Origin: Deltaproteobacteria bacterium
GTDB taxonomy: Bacteria; Desulfobacterota; Deferrimicrobia; Deferrimicrobiales; Deferrimicrobiaceae
Reading direction: 5' to 3'
Assembly: GCA_003105225.1 (NCBI GenBank)
Contig: PQAK01000188.1
Coordinates: 8,690-19,089, forward strand
DNA: 10,400 bases
This document shows, one piece after another, positions 5,685 to 10,400 of the stretch (within the stretch, counting starts at the first letter, position 1; the number at the start of each line of letters is the position of its first letter). Made by a program: the position numbers and the translations under genes. Below the pieces are notes generated by a model. That model was not told where the DNA came from and did no database searches. It worked only from the letters and a program-made list of their open reading frames with translations.

Positions 5685-6404
5685 CTACCGCGTGGTCTCC
5701 ATCGGGTATTCGTCCACCAGGGAGCAGAGGCGCTCCACCTCCTCCTGGTAGGAGAAGAAAACCGCCTCGGCCCGCGAGTGCGGGATCTTCAGCCCCTGCC
5801 TGGCGGCAACCACCTCCCGGATGGCGGGCAGGGAAACGCCGAAATGCTTTTCGATGCCGTCCAGGATCGCGATTCTTTCGTGCGGCGCTTCGCGGTCCGA
5901 CAGGAGCAGAAGCCCACGCGCCACGGAGACGACCGATCCCACGGTGTCCTGCAGCAGCGCGACAAGCTCCCGGTTCCCGAAGACCTCCATGTACATCCGG
6001 CGCAGCGTCAGCAGTTTCCCCTTCAGCTCGAACTCCACCTGGTGGCGCAGGTTTCTCGTGGTGATGTCCAATTCGGGCACGATGTCCTTCCCGAAGATCA
6101 CGCGGCGCTGCGCGGCCATCCCGAGGAATTCCAGCGGAAAGACGTCGGACGACTCCTTCAGGAATCTCTCGGTGAAGATGGGCGGGGCGGGGATCCCCCG
6201 GCGGGCGTACCGGTGCGCGATGTTCCGGTAGGCCGAGAGATCCTCCCTGCGGAGCGCGCGCACGACGACCAGTACCGAAACGTTTTCCTCCCGGCCCGGC
6301 GGCTCGTCCGACGCGTGGGCCCCGTAAATGGTGAGGGAGACCAGGTTCTCACCGAAAATCTTCTCCACTTCCGACCGGAACTCTTCCATAAGGACGGCGA
6401 CCAC
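5685..6404 (-). CDS. Degenerate nucleotidyltransferase-fold protein with helical C-terminal domain
   Basis: With a GTG start the protein has 239 residues. The first 110 resemble a polymerase-beta-type nucleotidyltransferase: helix EEFRSEVEKIFG, strand LVSLTIYG, a G-A-H-A loop where GS-R-A/G is usual, strand VSVLVVV, then IFTERFLKESSDVFPLEF and RRVIFGKDI. The metal-binding D-x-D expected near residues 40-46 is replaced by Asn-Val-Ser-Val, so catalysis is unlikely. Residues 112-239 are helical (RHQVEFELKGKLLTLRRMYMEVF onward), like the helix bundles that follow many such domains. GTG at 6404 is chosen because AAGGAGG at 6410-6416 lies five bases upstream; Met6 (6389) lacks such a site. It leads the TPM-LemA operon. 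It may bind a nucleotide or protein rather than transfer a nucleotide; no function is known to me. Confidence 0.72.
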   Translation of the reverse strand: MVAVLMEEFRSEVEKIFGENLVSLTIYGAHASDEPPGREENVSVLVVVRALRREDLSAYRNIAHRYARRGIPAPPIFTERFLKESSDVFPLEFLGMAAQRRVIFGKDIVPELDITTRNLRHQVEFELKGKLLTLRRMYMEVFGNRELVALLQDTVGSVVSVARGLLLLSDREAPHERIAILDGIEKHFGVSLPAIREVVAARQGLKIPHSRAEAVFFSYQEEVERLCSLVDEYPMETTR

Positions 6405-6409
6405 GAGCT

Positions 6410-6416
6410 CCTCCTT
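6410..6416 (-). promoter_or_regulatory. Ribosome binding site that fixes a GTG start
   Basis: AAGGAGG on the minus strand is a full Shine-Dalgarno match, five bases before the in-frame GTG at 6404-6402. The nearest in-frame ATG (6389) has no such sequence, so the GTG is the better start of the nucleotidyltransferase-like gene. Confidence 0.75.
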
Positions 6417-6430
6417 ATGCCCAAAAAAAA

Positions 6431-6472
6431 GGCAACCGCTGATGATCGATTGGGCAACCATTCTATCATCGA
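6431..6472. repeat. Imperfect direct repeat upstream of the nucleotidyltransferase-like gene
   Basis: GGCAACC, spacer, TGATCGA (6431-6449) is echoed by GGCAACC, spacer, TCATCGA (6453-6472). GATGAT (6441-6446) and ATCATC (6465-6470) also form an inverted pair. It overlaps the candidate minus-strand -10 box, so it could be an operator, but the match is modest. Confidence 0.3.
6460..6468 (-). promoter_or_regulatory. Candidate extended -10 promoter of the NTase-TPM-LemA operon
   Basis: Read on the minus strand, TGATAGAAT is an extended -10 box (TG, one base, TAGAAT). Transcription would start near 6453, giving a leader of about 49 bases that carries a run of eight T and then the strong ribosome binding site. 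No good -35 box is present, as is common for extended -10 promoters. Confidence 0.45.
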
Positions 6473-6519
6473 GGCCGGAGGGACGCCATCTTTGCGGAGG
6501 GCATGGCTCGAGAATCGCA

Positions 6520-6540
6520 TCGAAAAACCAGTGGTTTCGA
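6520..6540. promoter_or_regulatory. Dyad upstream of the sigma-54 promoter, possible activator site
   Basis: TCGAAAAACCA, G, TGGTTTCGA is an inverted repeat with two extra A in the left arm. It lies roughly 70 bp before the predicted glnB start point, where enhancer-binding proteins often sit at sigma-54 promoters. It does not match the classic NtrC site well, so the bound protein is unknown. Confidence 0.35.
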
Positions 6541-6576
6541 TCGACGGGGAACGGGAATGCGGCGCGGAGCCCCGGT

Positions 6577-6592
6577 TGGTACGGCCATTGCT
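6577..6592 (+). promoter_or_regulatory. Sigma-54 promoter of glnB-glnA
   Basis: TGGTAC, five bases, TTGCT fits the sigma-54 (RpoN) -24/-12 pattern TGGCAC-N5-TTGCW with one mismatch, and has the invariant GG and GC at the right distance. The start point would be near 6602, leaving a 16-17 base leader that holds the ribosome binding site GAGGAGGT. Sigma-54 control fits nitrogen-regulated glnB-glnA. Confidence 0.8.
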
Positions 6593-6618
6593 CTGCAATC
6601 CCGCCGAGGAGGTGACCC

Positions 6619-6957
6619 ATGAAGAAGATCGAGGCCATCATCAAGCCGTTCAAGCTCGACGAGGTCAAGGAGTCCCTGAACGACATCGGCATCCAGGGGA
6701 TGACGGTGTCCGAGGTCAAGGGGTTCGGCCGCCAGAAGGGGCACACCGAGCTCTACCGGGGCGCCGAATACGTGGTGGATTTCCTCCCCAAGATCAAGCT
6801 GGAGATCATCGTCCCCGACGACCTGGTCGCCCAGGTGGTCGAGACGGTCGAGAAATCCGCCCGCACGGGCCGGATCGGGGACGGGAAGATCTTCGTGACG
6901 AACGTTGAGGAAATCGTCCGGATCCGGACAGGCGAGCGCGGACACGACGCCATCTGA
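6619..6957 (+). CDS. glnB: PII nitrogen signal protein
   Basis: This 112-residue trimeric signalling protein binds ATP/ADP and 2-oxoglutarate and reports nitrogen and energy status to targets such as the glutamine synthetase adenylyltransferase, NtrB or AmtB. The start MKKIEAIIKPFKLDEVKESL and the T-loop GRQKGHTELYRGAEY are classic. Tyr51 is the residue uridylylated by GlnD in Proteobacteria, and Tyr46 is also present. The B-loop region KSARTGRIGDGKIFV (80-94) and C-terminal VEEIVRIRTGERG are intact. The ATG follows GAGGAGGT. It sits 42 bases before glnA in one transcript behind a sigma-54 promoter. Linkage to glnA rather than amtB favours GlnB over GlnK, though sequence alone cannot separate them firmly. 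Confidence 0.95.
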   Translation: MKKIEAIIKPFKLDEVKESLNDIGIQGMTVSEVKGFGRQKGHTELYRGAEYVVDFLPKIKLEIIVPDDLVAQVVETVEKSARTGRIGDGKIFVTNVEEIVRIRTGERGHDAI

Positions 6958-6999
6958 AGCGGAATCGATACCCAGGGACCTTATCCAAAGGAGGGAGCA

Positions 7000-8412
7000 A
7001 TGAACGCGAAGGAAGTCCTGGAGTTCGCCAAGAGCAAGAACATCGAGATGGTCGACCTGAAGTTCATGGATTTCATCGGCACCTGGCAGCACTTCGCCGT
7101 GCCGATCTACGAGCTGAAGGAGGACAGCTTCGAGGAAGGGTTCGGCTTCGACGGATCGTCCATCCGCGGCTGGCAGCCGATCCACGCCTCCGACATGCTG
7201 GTCATCCCCGACGCGGACACCGCCGTGATCGACCCGTTCATCACGCGTCCGACGCTGTCGCTCATCTGCAACATCGTCGACCCGATCACCAAGGAGAACT
7301 ACACCCGCGACCCGCGCAACATCGCCCGGAAGGCCGAGGCGTACCTGAAGTCCACCGGCATCGCCGACCAGGCGTTCTTCGGTCCCGAGGCCGAGTTCTT
7401 CATCTTCGACGACATCCGCTTCGCGACCGCCTCCAACTACGGCTACTACTACATCGACTCCGCGGAAGGCATCTGGAACTCGGGCCGCGAGGAGAACCCG
7501 AACCTGGGCTACAAGCCGCGCCACAAGGAGGGATACTTCCCGGTTCCGCCCACCGACTCCCTGCACGACCTGCGCGACGAGATGGTCCGGGTGATGGAGT
7601 CGATCGGCCTGAAGATCGAGGCGCAGCACCACGAGGTCGCCACGGCGGGCCAGGCCGAGATCGACCTGCAGTTCGACACGCTGGTCAAGGTCGCCGACGC
7701 GCTGCAGTGGTACAAGTACATCTGCAAGAACGTCGCCCGGAAGTTCGGGAAGACCGTCACCTTCATGCCGAAGCCGCTTTACGCCGACAACGGCAGCGGG
7801 ATGCACACCCACCAGTCGCTGTGGAAGGGCGGCAAGCCGCTGTTCGCCGGCGAGGAGTACGGCGGGCTCTCCAAGATGGCGCTCCACTACATCGGCGGCA
7901 TCCTGAAGCACGCCCCGGCGATCTGCGCCTTCTCCAACCCGACGATGAACTCCTACAAGCGGCTGGTCCCCGGCTTCGAGGCCCCGGTGAACCTGGCGTA
8001 CTCCAGCCGGAACCGCTCCGCGTCGGTCCGGATCCCGATGTACTCGCCTTCCCCGAAGGCGAAGCGCCTCGAGTTCCGGACGCCCGACCCGTCCTGCAAC
8101 GGCTACATCGCCTTCGCGGCGATGCTGATGGCGGGCCTGGACGGCGTCCAGAACAAGACCAACCCGGGCGAGCCGCTCGACAAGGACATCTACGCCCTCT
8201 CCCCGGAGGAGCTGGCGAACGTCCCGACCACACCGGGCTCCCTCGAGGAGTCGCTCAAGGCCCTGGAGGCCGACCACGACTTCCTGCTCAAGGGGGACGT
8301 CTTCACCACGGACGTGATCGAGAAGTGGATCGAGTACAAGATCGACGCGGAGGTCAACCCCATCAAGATGCGGCCGACCCCGCACGAGTTCTTCCTCTAC
8401 TTCGATTGCTGA
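7000..8412 (+). CDS. glnA: Glutamine synthetase, class I
   Basis: This dodecameric cytoplasmic enzyme makes glutamine from glutamate, ammonia and ATP. The 470-residue length is normal for class I. Signature motifs are GFGFDGSSIRGWQ (47-59), metal ligands Glu130/Glu132 in FGPEAEFF, Glu220 in TAGQAEIDL, NGSGMHTHQSLWKGG (264-278) with His269/His271, NPTMNSYKRLVPGFEAPV (313-330), NRSASVRIP and RLEFRTPDPS. Tyr398 in KDIYALSPEE lies where the adenylylated tyrosine of the GSI-beta type sits, so covalent control by an adenylyltransferase that PII regulates is likely. The start follows AAAGGAGGG. Codon use is strongly C/G-ending, as in highly expressed genes of GC-rich genomes. Expression should follow the upstream sigma-54 promoter through glnB. 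A GC-rich hairpin lies 25 bases after the stop. Confidence 0.97.
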   Translation: MNAKEVLEFAKSKNIEMVDLKFMDFIGTWQHFAVPIYELKEDSFEEGFGFDGSSIRGWQPIHASDMLVIPDADTAVIDPFITRPTLSLICNIVDPITKENYTRDPRNIARKAEAYLKSTGIADQAFFGPEAEFFIFDDIRFATASNYGYYYIDSAEGIWNSGREENPNLGYKPRHKEGYFPVPPTDSLHDLRDEMVRVMESIGLKIEAQHHEVATAGQAEIDLQFDTLVKVADALQWYKYICKNVARKFGKTVTFMPKPLYADNGSGMHTHQSLWKGGKPLFAGEEYGGLSKMALHYIGGILKHAPAICAFSNPTMNSYKRLVPGFEAPVNLAYSSRNRSASVRIPMYSPSPKAKRLEFRTPDPSCNGYIAFAAMLMAGLDGVQNKTNPGEPLDKDIYALSPEELANVPTTPGSLEESLKALEADHDFLLKGDVFTTDVIEKWIEYKIDAEVNPIKMRPTPHEFFLYFDC

Positions 8413-8436
8413 GCGACACCCCTCCTCGGCAAACGG

Positions 8437-8466
8437 CGGCGGGGGCCCCTTCGGGAGCCCCCGCCG
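8437..8466 (+). terminator. Strong UUCG-capped hairpin after glnA
   Basis: CGGCGGGGGC and GCCCCCGCCG are perfect 10-bp arms. Between them CCCTTCGGGA adds two more G:C pairs capped by a UUCG tetraloop after a C/A mismatch. It is very stable but is not followed by a T tract, so it may act as a 3'-end stabilizer or a factor-assisted terminator rather than a classic intrinsic terminator. Confidence 0.6.
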
Positions 8467-8528
8467 ATTCCGGCGCCGGCGCATTCCCCTGTCGGGGCGA
8501 CTTCACCCTTCCTTTCAGAGAGCATTCT

Positions 8529-8534
8529 TAATAT
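8529..8534 (+). promoter_or_regulatory. Candidate -10 box of the tolC-like gene
   Basis: TAATAT ends nine bases before the ATG at 8544, in a short AT-rich patch. Transcription would start near 8541, leaving almost no leader. There is no clear -35 box and no Shine-Dalgarno sequence ahead of this start. It is the same hexamer as in the malic enzyme promoter. Confidence 0.4.
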
Positions 8535-8543
8535 CCTATTCCG

Positions 8544-9896
8544 ATGCATCATCGATTCGTTTCCTTGCCCGCCGCCGTGTTCGCGTTCCTCTCCCTCATC
8601 GTCCCGTGCGGGGCGCAGGGGCAGGACAACGCCATGGTTTCGCCGGAGGTTTCCTTCACGGAGGCGGTCCGGATCGCGCTCTCGAACGCCCGGGAGGTGC
8701 GCCTTGCGGCGGAGGACGTCCGGATCACTGCGGAGGACCGGAACCGTGCGGCGGCGGGGCGGCTCCCCCGGCTGGACGCCAGCAGCGACTTCACCGCTCT
8801 CTCGGAGCAGCCGTCGGTGTTCATCCAGGGAAACACCATCCAGACGGCGGACCAGAACATCTGGCGGGCGAGACTCACCGCCGAACAGACGATCTACGAC
8901 TTCGGCAGGACGAGTTCGCGGGTGGAGCAGGCCGACGCGCGGACCGACAACGCGGCGCGGCAGGAAGAGGTCGCAAGGGAGCGGCAGGCAATCGAGGTGA
9001 TCTCCGCCTTCCTTTCCGCCAAAAGGGCCGAAGAGCTGCGGAAGGTCGCCGACGAGTCGCTTGCCACGGCGAGGGACCACCGGCGGGTGGCGGGGGACCA
9101 GTACGACCTCGGGGTGGTGGCCAAGAACGACGTTCTCGCCGCCGACGTCCAGGTGGCGAACGCCGAGGCGGGCGTGATCACCTCCGAAAACAATGTGGAG
9201 CTCGCCCGTTCCCGGCTTGCGCTGCGGATGGGCTACTCCGGCGACCGGTCCGTGACGCCCGCCCCGGGAGCGTTCCCCGTCCCGGGAGGATCCTCGCCTC
9301 CGCTTGCCGATAGCCTGCGCAAGGCCCTGGAAAAACGAAACGAGCTGTTCGCGCAGGGCGCCATCATCCGGGAGGGGGAGGCTGCCGTTTCCACCGCCCG
9401 GACCGAGTTCACCCCGACGTTCTTCGGACAAGGCGGCTACCTGTACGAGGACAACGACCTGAACCCGCATAAAAGCGTCTTCTCGATCCTCGTCGGCGGG
9501 AAGATGAACCTCTTCTCGGGATTCGCCGACGAGGCGGCGCTGCGCAAGGCGCGGCTGACCGTCGGCCGGCGCAAGGAGGTCCTGGGCAAGCTGCGGGACG
9601 AGATCGCGCTGGAGGTCAAATCGGCGCACCTGTTCGTGACCGAGGCGGAAAAGAGGAAAGCGGTGGCGGAGGTGGCGGTGGCCCGCGCGGACGAGAACCT
9701 GCGCATCCAGAACGACCGCTACAAGGAGGGGCTTTCGATCTCCACCGAGGTGCTGGACGCCCAGACGCTCCTGACGCGCGCCAAGGTCGACCGGCAGAAC
9801 GCGGTCTACGACCTGTTCGAGGCCCAATACCGGCTGCTGGCGGCCCGGGGGGAGCTGCTCGATTTCCTCGCTCCGCTGATCGCCGCCGTGCGGTGA
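8544..9896 (+). CDS. TolC family outer membrane efflux protein
   Basis: The 450-residue protein has a signal peptide (residues 1-24, AAVFAFLSLIVPCGAQG). Two tandem outer-membrane efflux repeats follow, about 35-240 and 260-445, each with long coiled-coil helices and a beta segment. Visible marks are SFTEAVRIALSNAREVRLA, the AGRLPRLDAS strand, EQTIYDFGRTSSRVEQA, DQYDLGVVAKNDVLAADVQVANAEAG, then FTPTFFGQGGYLYE, NLFSGFADEAALRKAR and NDRYKEGLSISTEVLDAQTLLTRAKVDRQNAVYDL. Such proteins form trimeric channels through the outer membrane and periplasm for efflux pumps or type I secretion. A lipoprotein gene follows after four bases; pump subunits may lie beyond the window. The signal peptide supports the start at 8544, which lacks a Shine-Dalgarno sequence. 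Confidence 0.92.
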   Translation: MHHRFVSLPAAVFAFLSLIVPCGAQGQDNAMVSPEVSFTEAVRIALSNAREVRLAAEDVRITAEDRNRAAAGRLPRLDASSDFTALSEQPSVFIQGNTIQTADQNIWRARLTAEQTIYDFGRTSSRVEQADARTDNAARQEEVARERQAIEVISAFLSAKRAEELRKVADESLATARDHRRVAGDQYDLGVVAKNDVLAADVQVANAEAGVITSENNVELARSRLALRMGYSGDRSVTPAPGAFPVPGGSSPPLADSLRKALEKRNELFAQGAIIREGEAAVSTARTEFTPTFFGQGGYLYEDNDLNPHKSVFSILVGGKMNLFSGFADEAALRKARLTVGRRKEVLGKLRDEIALEVKSAHLFVTEAEKRKAVAEVAVARADENLRIQNDRYKEGLSISTEVLDAQTLLTRAKVDRQNAVYDLFEAQYRLLAARGELLDFLAPLIAAVR

Positions 9897-9900
9897 TGCC

Positions 9901-10400
9901 TTGCCGTTGCGCCGCCTGAGAATCCTGCTTTCCCCGTTCCTGACCGCCTTCCTGGTTACCGCATGCACCGTCGTCTCGGACGGGACCCTTTCGGTGACGC
10001 TCACCTTTCCGCCCGACAACACCGTCACTACCGGCGCTCCCGTGGCCGCGGCGGGTTCCGCGAAGCCGCGTTACCCGAAGAACGTCGACAACCGCATCCT
10101 CATTCGGGTTCTCGCCCCACACCTTCCGGCCCCCATCGAGGCATGGTTCGACCGGTCGGCGGGCAGGGGAGAGATCACCGGGATCCCTCCGGGGACCCGG
10201 ATCACCGTGGAAGTGGACGAGTACGACAACACGGCGCGTACCCTGTTGACGAACGCGCCGCTCCTGGGCAGGGGATGGGCGCAGGGGATCACGCTCTCCC
10301 CCGGCGAGTTCCGGGAAGTGCCCATCACGATGTACGACAAGGGGACGATCGTCCGCGTCTGCGGCGCCCCCCCGACTTCCGGCGCGGGCACGTCGGGCGA
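9901..10400 (+). CDS. Lipoprotein, probable TTG start, C-terminus beyond the window
   Basis: The frame is open from TTG at 9901 to the window edge (166 codons). It begins LPLRRLRILLSPFLTAFLVTACT: a basic start, a hydrophobic stretch and a lipobox V-T-A-C with Cys22 as the lipidated residue. The mature part contains GTLSVTLTFPPDNT, then RILIRVLAPHL, GEITGIPPGTRITVEVDEYDNTA and FREVPITMYDKGT. The spacing of short strands and the IPPGTRITVEVDEYD phrase look like an immunoglobulin-like or carboxypeptidase-regulatory beta fold. No ATG or GTG start fits the frame near the lipobox. TTG at 9901, four bases after the tolC-type stop and behind a weak GGTGA, is the best choice; TTG at 9907 is an alternative. 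The tight spacing indicates coupled translation with the outer-membrane channel gene. Function is unknown. Confidence 0.7.
   Translation, partial: MPLRRLRILLSPFLTAFLVTACTVVSDGTLSVTLTFPPDNTVTTGAPVAAAGSAKPRYPKNVDNRILIRVLAPHLPAPIEAWFDRSAGRGEITGIPPGTRITVEVDEYDNTARTLLTNAPLLGRGWAQGITLSPGEFREVPITMYDKGTIVRVCGAPPTSGAGTSG

Noticed and set aside
6419..6455. GCCCAA...TTGGGC inverted pair as a hairpin or riboswitch
   Set aside because: Arms are only 6 bp with a 25-base loop; no riboswitch-like architecture follows.
6405..6746. Longer start for the nucleotidyltransferase-like protein (ATG at 6746)
   Set aside because: It would lie antisense to glnB and across its promoter; the GTG at 6404 has a perfect Shine-Dalgarno sequence.
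4851..6908. 685-codon plus-strand open frame opposite lemA, the TPM gene and the NTase-like gene
   Set aside because: It overlaps three well-supported genes on the other strand, has His/Asp/Arg-rich shadow composition, and runs into glnB in the wrong frame.
8470..8479. CCGGCGCCGG perfect palindrome after the glnA hairpin
   Set aside because: Short GC palindromes are expected by chance in DNA this GC-rich; nothing else supports a site.
6466..8484. 672-codon minus-strand open frame opposite glnB and glnA
   Set aside because: Mirror frame of highly biased GC-rich codons; no recognisable domain or ribosome binding site, and it covers two certain genes.
8397..10028. 543-codon minus-strand open frame opposite the tolC-like gene
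   Set aside because: Low-complexity Arg/Gly/Val-rich shadow of tolC; no domain seen.
1..10400. CRISPR array, tRNA or rRNA genes
   Set aside because: No regularly spaced direct repeats, no cloverleaf-like segments with a TTCGA-type arm in context, and no rRNA-like stretches were seen.

Overview
The window is GC-rich chromosomal DNA from a Gram-negative bacterium. Supporting this are a TolC-type outer-membrane channel, a lipobox lipoprotein, PlsY, a class I glutamine synthetase with an adenylylation-type tyrosine, and a PII gene behind a sigma-54 promoter. A membrane-anchored pentaheme cytochrome c, an ACT-domain malic enzyme and an inositol-phosphate synthase suggest an anaerobic or metal/sulfur-respiring lineage such as Desulfobacterota (Geobacter-like), but this placement is inference. 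No CRISPR array, rRNA, tRNA, prophage or transposase gene is visible.

Layout. 1-291, minus strand: a 67-residue zinc-ribbon gene overlapping by 8 bp the start of a myo-inositol-phosphate synthase gene that leaves the window. 313-1707, plus: a good sigma-70 promoter placed so that the ACT-malic enzyme mRNA would start at its own ATG. 1704-2969, minus: a pentaheme cytochrome converging on malic enzyme, the two stop codons sharing one TTAA. 2977-2993: an AT-rich dyad that could be a divergent promoter for the cytochrome and plsY. 3027-3635, plus: plsY. 3625-4305: a gene for a NYN/PIN-like ribonuclease (YacP family) bracketed by a long interrupted inverted repeat whose arms run into the last codons of plsY and lemA. 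4295-6404, minus: a three-gene operon of a degenerate nucleotidyltransferase, a TPM-domain (YgcG-like) protein and LemA. 6577-8412, plus: sigma-54 promoter, glnB, glnA, then a UUCG-capped hairpin. 8544-10400, plus: a tolC-like gene followed four bases later by a TTG-start lipoprotein gene cut by the window edge.

How the parts work together. glnB-glnA is the nitrogen assimilation unit, with PII sensing 2-oxoglutarate/ATP and glutamine synthetase making glutamine. NTase-TPM-LemA looks like an envelope-associated unit. TolC plus lipoprotein looks like an envelope or export unit. Malic enzyme, PlsY and the inositol enzyme are metabolic genes.

The two signals most worth following are the NYN-nuclease gene inside an inverted-repeat cassette, and three genes (malic enzyme, cytochrome, tolC) with a -10-like box 6-9 bases before an ATG that has no Shine-Dalgarno sequence, suggesting leaderless transcripts. 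All calls come from reading the sequence alone; no search was run.
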